Positions 42,099-51,093 of a stretch of DNA of 64,000 nucleotides are shown here, in pieces. The position numbers and the translations under genes were made by a program. Source of the DNA: Bacillota bacterium (GTDB lineage Bacteria > Bacillota > Clostridia > Lachnospirales > Lachnospiraceae); contig JAEZVF010000077.1 of the NCBI GenBank assembly GCA_023443225.1, positions 1-64,000 of the forward strand, read 5' to 3'. The notes under the pieces were generated by a model, which did not search any database, had not been told where the DNA came from, and saw only the letters and a program-made list of their open reading frames with translations. Numbering within the stretch: the first letter of the stretch is position 1; every line of letters begins with the position of its first letter.

Positions 42099-43397
42099 CT
42101 AGATAAGTTTTCGCTTATCTATGACTCTCTTTGCTTTTCCTTCACTTCTCTCAATTGTCTTTGGTTCCACCAGTTTTACTTTCACAGACAGTCCTAGTGC
42201 ATTCTGAAGAACGTGTACAATCTTTTTGGTAAGTTCTTCAAATGCTCGGATTTCATCGGAGAAAAATCTTTCCTCTACTTCTACCCATACTTCTAATATA
42301 TCCTGATTATCAATTCTGTCAATAATCAGAAGATAGTGTGGGCTAGTCTCCCCTATTTCAAGCAATGCAGCTTCAACCTGGGAAGGGAATACATTTACAC
42401 CACGAATGATTAGCATATCATCGGAACGCCCTTTAAATCTCGATATACGGGCAAGTGTTCTTCCACATTCACACTTGTCATAAGAAATACTAGTCAAATC
42501 TTTCGTACGGTAACGGAATAAAGGCAACGCTTCTTTCGTCACCGTAGTAAATACCAATTCACCCAATTCCCCCTCTGAAAGTGGCTCTAAAGTTTCTGGA
42601 TTAATGATTTCCGGAATAAAATGATCTTCATAAATATGTAGCCCTTTATGGTATTCACAGTCTGCAGCAACTCCCGGTCCCATAACCTCACTTAAGCCAT
42701 AAATATCATAAGCTTTAATCTTGAGTCTGTCTTCAATTTCACGTCTCATATTATCAGTCCAAGGCTCAGCGCCTAGGATAGCTGCTTTTAAGTTAATATT
42801 CCCTAATTTATCAGCTTCCTCTAAAGCTTCTATCAAATGTAATAAATAAGATGGTGTACATGCGATAGCTGTACTTTTAAAATCCTCCATCATGGTAATC
42901 TGTTTCTTGGTATTCCCAGTAGACATGGGTACTACCGTCGCTCCAAGGTTTTCTGCTCCATAATGAAGTCCTAAACCTCCAGTAAATAATCCATATCCAT
43001 AAGATACCTGGATCTTATCATCCTTACCGATACCCGCCATGGCAAGAACTCTTGCGACACACTCTTGCCAAATCTCAATATCCCTTCTCGAATATCCAAC
43101 TACAGTAGCCTTACCTGTTGTGCCTGAAGATGCATGTAATCTTACTACTTCAGATTCAGGAATTGCAAACAAACCAAACGGATAATTATCCCTCAAATCT
43201 TCCTTCGTTGTATAGGGAAGTTTGTATAAATCCTCTATCCCTTTGATGTCCCCGGGTTCAATACCCATGGCCTGCATTTTCTTACGATAAAAAACAACAT
43301 TATGATAGACCCGATCGACCATCTTACGCAGTCTTGCGCTTTGTAGGTTTGTCATCTCATCCCTGCTCATACATTCCTTTGTTTCATTCCAAATCAT
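42099..43397 (-). CDS. paaK: Phenylacetate-CoA ligase family protein (second copy)
   Basis: A 432-residue adenylate-forming ligase. It has HASSGTTGKATVVGYS (P-loop, near residue 87), YDIYGLSEVMGPG (near 230), ELVFTTVTKEALPLFRYRTKDL and GRSDDMLIIRGVNVFPSQVE (near 325). It joins aryl acids such as phenylacetate or indoleacetate to CoA through an acyl-adenylate. It is related to the ligase at 46249 in the same operon; two copies flanking iorAB suggest two acids, or conversion in the reverse direction to gain ATP. Confidence 0.92.
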   Translation of the reverse strand: MIWNETKECMSRDEMTNLQSARLRKMVDRVYHNVVFYRKKMQAMGIEPGDIKGIEDLYKLPYTTKEDLRDNYPFGLFAIPESEVVRLHASSGTTGKATVVGYSRRDIEIWQECVARVLAMAGIGKDDKIQVSYGYGLFTGGLGLHYGAENLGATVVPMSTGNTKKQITMMEDFKSTAIACTPSYLLHLIEALEEADKLGNINLKAAILGAEPWTDNMRREIEDRLKIKAYDIYGLSEVMGPGVAADCEYHKGLHIYEDHFIPEIINPETLEPLSEGELGELVFTTVTKEALPLFRYRTKDLTSISYDKCECGRTLARISRFKGRSDDMLIIRGVNVFPSQVEAALLEIGETSPHYLLIIDRIDNQDILEVWVEVEERFFSDEIRAFEELTKKIVHVLQNALGLSVKVKLVEPKTIERSEGKAKRVIDKRKLI

Positions 43398-43400
43398 CGC

Positions 43401-43817
43401 TTAATCCTCCTGATCAACCACCCTGATACCATGTAGTTTCAATATGGTTTCACCTTTCTCCATATCATCTACATGAATTACCATAAGTGGTGTTTTGTCA
43501 TTACGTATTACAAAAGAATAGATATAGTTAATGCATATTCCAGCCTCAGAAATTATATGCAGTACATTGTCCAAATCCCCTGGTTTATCTTCTAACTCCA
43601 CTGCGATTACTTCTGTTACCTTAACGACAAATCCTTTTTGAGTCAATATTTCCTTCGTCTTATCAGATTTATCAACGATTAGGCGTAAAATCCCAAACTC
43701 CGGTGTATCATATGATGCGATTGCCCTTAGGTTAATCTTATTCTCTTTTAGTACAGTAGTAACCTTACCTAAACTACCAACTTCATTTTCTACAAATACT
43801 GAGAGTTGTTTTATCAT
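43401..43817 (-). CDS. Tandem ACT-domain protein
   Basis: A 138-residue protein with two ACT domains (IKQLSVFVENEVGSLGKVTT near 2 and ELEDKPGDLDNVLHIISEAG near 73). It ends three bases before the second paaK start and is part of the same transcript. By context it senses an aromatic amino acid or product. Confidence 0.9.
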   Translation of the reverse strand: MIKQLSVFVENEVGSLGKVTTVLKENKINLRAIASYDTPEFGILRLIVDKSDKTKEILTQKGFVVKVTEVIAVELEDKPGDLDNVLHIISEAGICINYIYSFVIRNDKTPLMVIHVDDMEKGETILKLHGIRVVDQED

Positions 43818-43879
43818 ACATATTCCTTTCCCTTACAACAAAGACTTTGTAATAAAGCCTTATAAGTTTTGAAATGTTC

Positions 43880-44455
43880 TTACGTGTGTAACTGATATCC
43901 AACTTCAAATGCTTTTTTATTAACTTCAACAGTCTTTGGTGGAACTGTATTTTCTATTACTTTCAACCATTCTTCTTTTGAAAAATTCATATGTTGTGCG
44001 GCAATACCTAAGATAATAATATTAAAGGTTTTCATATTCCCAAGTTTCTTTGCTTCGTTGATAGCATCTACTTTTAGTACCTTACATCTTTTTTCCAAGG
44101 TTTCAATTATATTTTCCGGATAACTAGCTGCACCTATAACAACAGGCATAGGATCGATTCTTTGATCATTTACAATTAATACACCATCTTTTTTTAAGAA
44201 ATGTACATATCTTAATGCTTCCAATCTCTCAAAAGCAATTATGACATCTGCCTGACCTTCTTCGATGATCGGTTCGGATACTTTATCTCCATAACGTACA
44301 AAGGTAACAACACTTCCACCTCTTTGTGCCATTCCATGAACTTCTGACAACTTAACGTCATATCCAGCCTGCAGAGTAATTCCTCCAAGTATACGGCTAG
44401 TAAGTAAGGTACCTTGTCCACCAACCCCAACAATCATAATGTTTTTTGTTTGCAT
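43880..44455 (-). CDS. iorB: Indolepyruvate:ferredoxin oxidoreductase beta subunit
   Basis: A 191-residue gamma-type domain (POR_N/IorB), starting MQTKNIMIVGVGGQGTLLTS. VGGQGTLLTSRILG and GMAQRGGSVVTFVRYG are the family hallmarks. It forms the small subunit of the enzyme that turns indole-, phenyl- or hydroxyphenyl-pyruvate into acyl-CoA with reduced ferredoxin. The ATG lies one base past the iorA stop, and iorA's end supplies GGAGG. An in-frame extension of 35 codons inside iorA is spurious. Confidence 0.93.
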   Translation of the reverse strand: MQTKNIMIVGVGGQGTLLTSRILGGITLQAGYDVKLSEVHGMAQRGGSVVTFVRYGDKVSEPIIEEGQADVIIAFERLEALRYVHFLKKDGVLIVNDQRIDPMPVVIGAASYPENIIETLEKRCKVLKVDAINEAKKLGNMKTFNIIILGIAAQHMNFSKEEWLKVIENTVPPKTVEVNKKAFEVGYQLHT

Positions 44456-44456
44456 A

Positions 44457-46199
44457 TTATTGTACCTCCACTTTCTCGATTGCACCAAATTTACATAAGC
44501 TTGCGCATAAACCACAACCATTGCACATGGTATCATTGATAAATGAAGTACCGTCTTCACTCTTTGTTATAGCTGGACATCCTGGTTTTAGGCATGCACC
44601 ACATTTCTTACAGGCATCTTTGCTTACTTTGTATTGTTTCGTAATTGCCTTTTTGCCCAGTAGTGCACAAGGCGCTTTTGCTATAATAACTGAAATCGCA
44701 TCCCTTGCTGTTTCTTCTTTTATTACCTTGGTTAGGGTATTGGTATCAAAAGCATTGATAACTTCAACATGTTCGATACCAATTGCCTTACATAGAGCAT
44801 ACAAATCGATGGAATAGGTAGTATCCCCTGCTAATGTCTTACCGGTTGCTGCATGTTCCTGGTGTCCTGTCATACCGGTAGTGGAATTATCCAAGATAAG
44901 TACGGTTCCAGTAGCCTGGTTATATACCATATTCATTAAGGAATTAATTCCTGTATGTAGAAAGGTGGAATCACCAATTACAGCAACCCAATTCTTAATA
45001 TAATCCTTGCCCTTTGCCTTCTCCATGCCGTGCAGGGAACTTATGCTGGCACCCATACAAATCGTAGTATCAACAACACTTAATGGCGCTACTGCACCTA
45101 ACGTATAACAGCCTATATCTCCTGCTGCATGAATCTTTAGTTTCTTAAGAACAGAAAATACACTTCTATGAGGACATCCTGGGCATAGTATCGGCGGACG
45201 ACCCGGTACCTGCTCTGGTTTACTTAATTCGATGGTTTCCCCTCCGATAGCAGTACGAAGCATGTTAGCACTGTATTCACCCTGTACGGTTAAAATTTCT
45301 TTACCAATTGCTTTTATACCCCAGGATTTTACCTGTTCTTCTATAATTGGATCCAGTTCTTCTACAATATATAGTTTATCTACCTTGGAAGCAAACTCCT
45401 GAATTAATTTTTTTGGAAGTGGATTTACTAAACCTAATTTTAATACAGATGCATTTGGAAGTGCCTCTTTTACGTATTGATAAGGGATTCCTGATGTAAT
45501 AACACCGATGGTGGTATCCTGATATTCAACAGAGTTAACAGGGAAGTTGCAACCATCTTCAATAATTAAATTTTCTCTCTTTTCAACTACCAAGTGACGG
45601 TTTTTAGCATTGCCTGGCATCATTACATTTTTAGCAAAGTCTCTTTCATAAGGTTTATCCTCTGCTACAACTCGTTCCTCCAATTCTACCATTCCCTGTG
45701 AATGGGAAAGTCTCGTGGTAGTACGAATGATAACCGGTGTATCGTATTTTTCACTCATATCATAAGCAAATTTCACAAACTCTTTTGCTTCATTACTATC
45801 AGAAGGTTCCAATACCGGAATCTTTGCAGCTCTTGCTACCGCTCTAGTGTCTTGCTCATTCTGGGAGCTGTATAAACCCGGATCATCTGCTGCTATTAAT
45901 ACCAAGCCACCATTTACTCCGATATAAGATACCGTGTAAAGCGGGTCTGCTGCTACATTTACTCCAACATGTTTCATAGAAGCTAAGGCACGCACACCAC
46001 TTATGGATGCTCCGATAGCAACCTCCATGGCTACTTTTTCATTTGGTGCCCACTCTGCATATATGTCTTTATAACGGGTGATATATTCACTAATTTCTGT
46101 GCTTGGTGTCCCAGGATAAGCGGAAGACACCTTCACCCCTGCTTCATATGCACCTCTTGCAAATGCTTCATTACCAAGCATAATTTCTCTTTTCTTCAA
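44457..46199 (-). CDS. iorA: Indolepyruvate:ferredoxin oxidoreductase alpha subunit
   Basis: A 580-residue TPP enzyme with the N-terminal pyrimidine domain (GNEAFARGAYEAGVKVSSAYPG), a TPP domain with the DSTFLHTGINSL and DNSTTGMTGHQEH motifs, and two C-terminal [4Fe-4S] ferredoxin motifs (CKKCGACLKPGC and CNGCGLCASLC). It oxidatively decarboxylates aryl pyruvates. The preferred start is a TTG at 46199 with AAGGAG nine bases before it; the family start is normally MKK-EIMLGNEA, matching this frame. Known homologues begin just there. Confidence 0.94.
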   Translation of the reverse strand: MKKREIMLGNEAFARGAYEAGVKVSSAYPGTPSTEISEYITRYKDIYAEWAPNEKVAMEVAIGASISGVRALASMKHVGVNVAADPLYTVSYIGVNGGLVLIAADDPGLYSSQNEQDTRAVARAAKIPVLEPSDSNEAKEFVKFAYDMSEKYDTPVIIRTTTRLSHSQGMVELEERVVAEDKPYERDFAKNVMMPGNAKNRHLVVEKRENLIIEDGCNFPVNSVEYQDTTIGVITSGIPYQYVKEALPNASVLKLGLVNPLPKKLIQEFASKVDKLYIVEELDPIIEEQVKSWGIKAIGKEILTVQGEYSANMLRTAIGGETIELSKPEQVPGRPPILCPGCPHRSVFSVLKKLKIHAAGDIGCYTLGAVAPLSVVDTTICMGASISSLHGMEKAKGKDYIKNWVAVIGDSTFLHTGINSLMNMVYNQATGTVLILDNSTTGMTGHQEHAATGKTLAGDTTYSIDLYALCKAIGIEHVEVINAFDTNTLTKVIKEETARDAISVIIAKAPCALLGKKAITKQYKVSKDACKKCGACLKPGCPAITKSEDGTSFINDTMCNGCGLCASLCKFGAIEKVEVQ

Positions 46200-46248
46200 T
46201 TTGTATTTCTCCTTTCCATCTGCCTCAAGTATAAGCGTAACCATTAAC

Positions 46249-47562
46249 TTAGCACACTATATCTTTTCGATTGTCTGTCACGCGTCTGGCTTTTCCTTCA
46301 AACCTCTGCAAGCTTCTTGGTGCAACCAACTTAATGGCAGCATCCAGCCCAAGCACTATTTTCAAGTTATTTCTTATCTTTTTCTCTAATTCACTTAATT
46401 TTGCATAGGAATCCAAAAGAGAGTCATCAACCAATTCTACCTTGATACCCATGGAATCAAGATGATTCACTCTATCTACAACAATCTCATAATGTGGACC
46501 AATTTCAGGAACTTTAAGTAATACTTCCTCAATCTGCGTTGGAAATACATTAACCCCTCGGATGATGAGCATATCATCCGAACGTCCAGAGAGATTCTCC
46601 ATTCTAACTGTGGTTCTACCACATTTACATGGTTCGTACATAAGTCTTGTAATATCTTTTGTACGATAACGAATGATTGGAAGTGCTTCTTTTGTTATAC
46701 AAGATACTACCAATTCACCTTTTGACCCAGGAGGAAGTACTTCTCCGGTTTCAGGATCTATTATCTCAGGAATAAAATGGTCTTCATTGACGTGCATACC
46801 ACATAACTCCAAGCACTCGCCTGAAACACCTGGACCGATTAGTTCACTCATTCCATAATTCTGGGTTACCTTAATCTCAGGACCCCATAATTTATACATT
46901 TCCTGTCGCATCGGTTCTGTCATACCTTCTCCACCGAATAAACCGATTCTAACCTTTAAGTCTTTTGTTGGATCCAACCCCATAGACCTGACTACTTCAG
47001 CGATATGTAGCGCATAGGAAGGAGTTGCAACCAAAAGCGTCGTTTCAAAATCCTTCATATACATGATTTGTTTTTGTGTATTTCCAGAGGAAGTGGGACA
47101 GACACTTGCACCTAGGTTCTCTAGTCCATAGTGCAGTCCTAATGCACCGGTAAACATACCATAACCAAAACAAATCTGTGCAACATCCTCCTTCCTAGCT
47201 CCACCCATTACTGCAATTCTGGTTACTAATTCTGTCCAGGTCTTTAAATCATTCTCGGTATAACCAACAACAGTAGGTTTTCCTGTTGTACCGGAAGAGG
47301 CATGAATACGTACCAATTCACTTTTGGGAACGGTAAACAAACCAAATGGATAGTTGTCTCTTAAATCTTGTTTGTTGGTAAAAGGAAGCCTTTTAAGATC
47401 AGATAAATCCTTAATATCCTCCGGCTTTATATTCATTTCTTCCATCTTTGCGCGGTATGCAGGAACCTTATCATACACCCGCTTTACAGTATCTTTTAAT
47501 CGACACAGCTGAAGATTCTCAATCTCAGCTCTGGTCATAGTTTCTTCTTTGGCCCAAATCAT
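46249..47562 (-). CDS. paaK: Phenylacetate-CoA ligase family protein (first copy)
   Basis: A 437-residue acyl-adenylate ligase with HASSGTTGKPTVVGYTEND near residue 88, QNYGMSELIGPGVSGE near 237 and GRSDDMLIIRGVNVFPTQ near 330. It overlaps the symporter stop codon by four bases (ATGA) and lies next to iorA. It likely interconverts aryl acid and aryl-CoA with ATP. Confidence 0.92.
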   Translation of the reverse strand: MIWAKEETMTRAEIENLQLCRLKDTVKRVYDKVPAYRAKMEEMNIKPEDIKDLSDLKRLPFTNKQDLRDNYPFGLFTVPKSELVRIHASSGTTGKPTVVGYTENDLKTWTELVTRIAVMGGARKEDVAQICFGYGMFTGALGLHYGLENLGASVCPTSSGNTQKQIMYMKDFETTLLVATPSYALHIAEVVRSMGLDPTKDLKVRIGLFGGEGMTEPMRQEMYKLWGPEIKVTQNYGMSELIGPGVSGECLELCGMHVNEDHFIPEIIDPETGEVLPPGSKGELVVSCITKEALPIIRYRTKDITRLMYEPCKCGRTTVRMENLSGRSDDMLIIRGVNVFPTQIEEVLLKVPEIGPHYEIVVDRVNHLDSMGIKVELVDDSLLDSYAKLSELEKKIRNNLKIVLGLDAAIKLVAPRSLQRFEGKARRVTDNRKDIVC

Positions 47563-49058
47563 TCGAAATCTGCCTCCACATCACTATTTGTTTTACTGAA
47601 AATATATTCAATATGTTTTTGTTCATACATCTTAGTTACAAGACTTACTACAACCAGTACTCCAATCGGAACTACAATCGCACACGCACTGATAGTGGTT
47701 ATCATAACACTATTAATCGTATATTTCAATACACCAATTATCATGATAACGATAGCAGAGAGCATACTTGCATACACACCTGTTTTAGTTGCATTCTTCC
47801 AATACAATCCCATAAGATAAGGCGCTAACAAACAACCAGACACCACACCCCAGGACAAAGAATTTAAACTTAAAATCGGACTATTTCCTGTAGCAAGGAA
47901 ATATGCTGCTGCTACAAATGTGATACAACAAACACGAAGTAATGTAAATGTCTTCTTCTCGGTTAACTTATCTTTAGTTAAGGGTTTCACTAAATCCATA
48001 ACAAAAGTCGTACTAGAAGCCATAACGATGGAAGCCAAGGTTGACATGGATGCAGCTAGTATTACAATTAGCAAAATTGCTATCATCAAAGTAGGCAATG
48101 TCTTATTGATTACCAATGGAACAATCTTATCGTACACTAACCTGCCGTTGTCTGTAAATACAGTTTCATCATTATTTAGTATTAACCGGCTCATGGAACC
48201 CATCGTATAAGCACCACCTGTTATGATAACAGCAAACAAAGTGGAAACTATTTTTGCTGTTGGAATGGATTTCTCATTCTTTATGGTATAGAACTTACTT
48301 ACCATCTGTGGCAATCCCCAGGTTCCAAAACTTGTCATGACAACTAGTGATATTAGAGGTAGTGCAGTATCTTTAGTGAAAGGCTTGACTAAATCCGGAT
48401 TAATCTCTTTCAAACTTGCAATCCCATTAGCAACTCCATTCACTTCAGGTGATGCTATTATGAAATAAATTAACAAGCCTACACCGATAAGCATAATAAC
48501 ACCTTGAACAAAATCTGCTATGGATGCTGCGAGGAACCCACCAGCAAATAGATATAATGCTGTTATTACCGTCATAATGAGCATAATTACATTTTCTTCC
48601 ATATTAAATGTTATCTTAAATAAGTAACCCAATCCTTTATATACTGATGCCGCATAAGGTACTAAAAACACAAAAATAATGAAAGATGAGACCAAACGCA
48701 ACTTCTCATCATTATAACGGATACCCAGAAACTGTGGCATCGTTGCTGCGCCAAGTCTTTGTGTCATTTCCCTGGTACGGGCACCTAATACTTTCCATGC
48801 CAGATAGGTTCCTAATAAGGAATTCCCTATTACGATCCAAAAAGAACCTAATCCATAAGACCAGCCATTCTTACCGGCATGACCAATAAGAATTACTGCC
48901 GAAAAATAAGCGGTTCCATAAGAAAACGCGGACATCCAGGACGGTATGGAACGTCCACCCAATGTATAATCATTGACATTTTTGGTTCTGTTTTTTGAAT
49001 AAATACCAATTCCTATCATGATTGCCAAGTACACAACTAAACAAATAATATACTCCAT
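47559..49058 (-). CDS. Sodium:solute symporter family protein
   Basis: A 499-residue SSS-family transporter with about 13 membrane helices. It begins with a hydrophobic segment and the NDYTLGGRSIPSWMSAFSYG signature of the family near residue 30, then GLGSFWIVIGNSLLGTYLAW. It is the first gene of the operon with paaK, iorA and iorB, so it probably imports an aromatic amino acid or an aryl acid using the sodium gradient. Substrate inferred from context. Confidence 0.92.
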   Translation of the reverse strand: MEYIICLVVYLAIMIGIGIYSKNRTKNVNDYTLGGRSIPSWMSAFSYGTAYFSAVILIGHAGKNGWSYGLGSFWIVIGNSLLGTYLAWKVLGARTREMTQRLGAATMPQFLGIRYNDEKLRLVSSFIIFVFLVPYAASVYKGLGYLFKITFNMEENVIMLIMTVITALYLFAGGFLAASIADFVQGVIMLIGVGLLIYFIIASPEVNGVANGIASLKEINPDLVKPFTKDTALPLISLVVMTSFGTWGLPQMVSKFYTIKNEKSIPTAKIVSTLFAVIITGGAYTMGSMSRLILNNDETVFTDNGRLVYDKIVPLVINKTLPTLMIAILLIVILAASMSTLASIVMASSTTFVMDLVKPLTKDKLTEKKTFTLLRVCCITFVAAAYFLATGNSPILSLNSLSWGVVSGCLLAPYLMGLYWKNATKTGVYASMLSAIVIMIIGVLKYTINSVMITTISACAIVVPIGVLVVVSLVTKMYEQKHIEYIFSKTNSDVEADFE

Positions 49059-49228
49059 AATGTTCTCCTTGCCTTTTAATGGTTTAATGTGTTACGGTTT
49101 AAAGTGTTTATGTATCACTGCTTTAATGCAATGAATTCATTTTACATCAAATAACCGTAATTATCAATAGAGTTTGCTTATTTTTCAGTTGATTTTCCTG
49201 TTAGTTTATAGAAATTAATATCATCAGG

Positions 49229-49501
49229 TTACAGCAAAAACATATAGAGTAAACTGCAGCTTTGCACAATTAGTATAAATGGCATGCCAATGTAAAAACT
49301 TTTATGCTTTGTTTTATGGCGAAAAAAACTCATACCACAAATAGATCCCACACTACCTCCTAATCCTGCTATTAAAAACAGTGTCTTTTCTTTAATTCTC
49401 CATTGATTCCTTTTGGCTCGATTCTTATCGATTCCCATAAGTACAAAACCCAGAATATTTATAATAGTACAATAAATTATTGTAAATATATGTGCATTCA
49501 C
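49229..49501 (-). CDS. DUF1294 membrane protein
   Basis: A 90-residue protein with three hydrophobic segments and the DUF1294 signature MGIDKNRAKRNQWRIKEKTLF near 24 and FRHKTKHKSFYIGMP near 62. I place the start at a GTG (49501) with GGAGG seven bases ahead; an ATG at 49519 is an alternative, and the longer in-frame ORF to 49576 has no ribosome site. Family function is unknown; it is widely distributed in bacteria. Confidence 0.83.
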   Translation of the reverse strand: MNAHIFTIIYCTIINILGFVLMGIDKNRAKRNQWRIKEKTLFLIAGLGGSVGSICGMSFFRHKTKHKSFYIGMPFILIVQSCSLLYMFLL

Positions 49502-49577
49502 CTTTGATCCTCCAATCATGTTTATTTTAAATAAGTAAAGCATAAATGTGACATTTTTGCAATAAAACCGTTTCATC

Positions 49578-49606
49578 TTGACAAATAACTGTCTAGTTTA
49601 TATTAT
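49578..49606 (+). promoter_or_regulatory. Consensus promoter for a small plus-strand unit
   Basis: TTGACA (49578-49583), a 17-base spacer, and TATTAT (49601-49606). Transcription would begin near 49613 and pass through the frameshifted ORF to the terminator at 49910. Confidence 0.75.
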
Positions 49607-49685
49607 TATGGTGAGGATATACATATTTAACCATTAAAATAACTATAAATGTATCAAGGTAATCTACCTTGGGGATAGGGGTATT

Positions 49686-49884
49686 ATGTTAGAGCAACTA
49701 TTCGGATGATATAACTTCTATTCTGAATAAACTTTCTGAAACCAACTCAGATATCATTACGGGATACAGCGATGAACTCAAGAAGTTATTCAAGAAAGAT
49801 TTTGATTCCTTTGTTAACCTTAGATACAGCAGAGAAGCTGCCAATACACAAGAAACATCTCAATTTAATGATACTACATACTAA
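49686..49884 (+). pseudogene. Small CDS broken by one frameshift
   Basis: ATG at 49686 starts MLEQLFG, then TGA at 49707. Removing one base near 49705 joins it to a clean downstream frame encoding DDITSILNKLSETNSDIITG and onward to a TAA at 49882, for a 65-residue product that is mostly helical and ends QFNDTTY. The unit has its own promoter and terminator. It could be a recent pseudogene, a programmed frameshift, a sequencing error, or translation from an unusual start. I do not recognise the protein. Confidence 0.5.
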
Positions 49885-49909
49885 ACATTCATAAACAATG
49901 TATATAGGA

Positions 49910-49940
49910 GGGTGTCGCCCCAGATTGACGGCACCCTTTT
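49910..49940 (+). terminator. Terminator of the small plus-strand unit
   Basis: GGGTGTCG pairs with CGGCACCC (one bulge) and is followed by TTTTC, ahead of the convergent regulator gene. Confidence 0.7.
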
Positions 49941-49945
49941 CACAT

Positions 49946-50836
49946 TTATTTATTATTATCACAATTGTTACAATAATGTTTTATGGCATTTCCAATAAAG
50001 ACAGAAGCACCAATTCCATATTGTTTATCGGTTACTTCTTGATATGCTGCATTCGTCAGATATAGTTCTGCTATTAGGCCCCAATAATTGTCCCCCATAT
50101 CCATGCCGGCAATGATTTCAGTTTCATGAGCTGCATCAACCATTTCTTGAACAATCAGTTGAATATCCTTTGTAGAAGGGTCTCTACTTAAGTCAGAAGT
50201 TAGTCTTTCCATTATTTCTTTTGACTTATTCACATAATAATCAGAATTCTCTTTGATTTCGTTCATACCTTCCATGACAGAAGAAAAGTTATTAAGGTTT
50301 TTTTTCATCGCTTCGGTATACTTTTCAATACTTCCAAACTGCTTAATTGCCATTTGGGCAATCTCTTGTTCCTTAGTTTTCATTTTCTCTGTCATTTTTT
50401 CGAATTCATCTACACTATGCCAATACTTAATAATTTCATCCGTATGATATTCTTTAAAGTCTTCTAAGGCATTGAAATACGCACTCATATCAAATTCTTT
50501 AAAACTCACTGTATTTTCTCCTTTTAATGTTTTATTTACAAGCTCAATCAAATCATCCAATCGCTTGCGTTTTAAAATAAGTAGTTTTTTATGCTTTTCT
50601 AATGCATGAATTTTATCAAAGTGGGGATTCGCCATGATTTCTTTAACTTCTTTCAGAGGAAACTCCAGTTCCTTGAAAAATAATATCTGCTGTAAAACCT
50701 CAAGTGCCTCATTATCATAGAGCCTATATTTTGCGCCCGTAATTTTGCTAGGTTTTAACAATCCGATTTCATCATAATAATGTAGTGTGCGCACACTAAT
50801 TCCTGTCAAATCTGAAACTTGCTTTACCGTTCTCAT
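49946..50836 (-). CDS. TipA-type MerR family regulator
   Basis: A 296-residue activator with a MerR DNA-binding domain (about 1-70: MRTVKQVSDLTGISVRTLHYYDEIGLL) , a coiled-coil dimer helix (about 75-110) and a C-terminal TipAS antibiotic-binding domain (about 165-290, ending YGIGASVFIGNAIKHYCNN). TipA proteins bind thiopeptides and other hydrophobic drugs. The start at 50836 has GGAGG seven bases ahead; an in-frame extension of 23 codons is not supported. Its own promoter upstream has a 19-base spacer, as required for MerR activation, so it is probably autoregulated and drug-induced. Confidence 0.9.
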   Translation of the reverse strand: MRTVKQVSDLTGISVRTLHYYDEIGLLKPSKITGAKYRLYDNEALEVLQQILFFKELEFPLKEVKEIMANPHFDKIHALEKHKKLLILKRKRLDDLIELVNKTLKGENTVSFKEFDMSAYFNALEDFKEYHTDEIIKYWHSVDEFEKMTEKMKTKEQEIAQMAIKQFGSIEKYTEAMKKNLNNFSSVMEGMNEIKENSDYYVNKSKEIMERLTSDLSRDPSTKDIQLIVQEMVDAAHETEIIAGMDMGDNYWGLIAELYLTNAAYQEVTDKQYGIGASVFIGNAIKHYCNNCDNNK

Positions 50837-50924
50837 TGCATCACCTCCAAATTGATTTGAGAATCTGCATAAGAAGATTACTCCACCGGTAAGAGATTCT
50901 TCCAATATCTTCTTCTCTAGTTTT

Positions 50925-50955
50925 ATATTACACTATCACGTAAGGTTAGAGTCAA
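50925..50955 (-). promoter_or_regulatory. MerR-type promoter with 19-bp spacer
   Basis: Minus-strand TTGACT (50955-50950), a 19-base spacer containing the imperfect palindrome CTAACCTTACGTGATAG, and TAATAT (50930-50925). The palindrome resembles the Bacillus Mta operator that I remember, so self-activation by the TipA-type regulator is likely. Confidence 0.75.
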
Positions 50956-51004
50956 TGCCTTTTTAGAATTTAAACGAAAGCAAATTCTATAGCGACTCTA
51001 TAAT

Positions 51005-51052
51005 AAAACTCCGGAAGAACATCCAATATATTGGATGTTTTCCCGGAGTTTT
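51005..51052 (-). terminator. Terminator after aspS
   Basis: AAAACTCCGG pairs with CCGGAGTTTT, with a second inner stem AACATCCAATATATTGGATGTT, followed by TTTTATTA on the minus strand. Confidence 0.8.
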
Positions 51053-51093
51053 AAGTCCAAAGTAGATCGTACCATTTAATGATACCATTGAAA

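Noticed and set aside
43880..44560. Long form of iorB starting inside iorA
   Set aside because: The extra 35 codons are iorA's ferredoxin end read in another frame; the ATG at 44455 has GGAGG.
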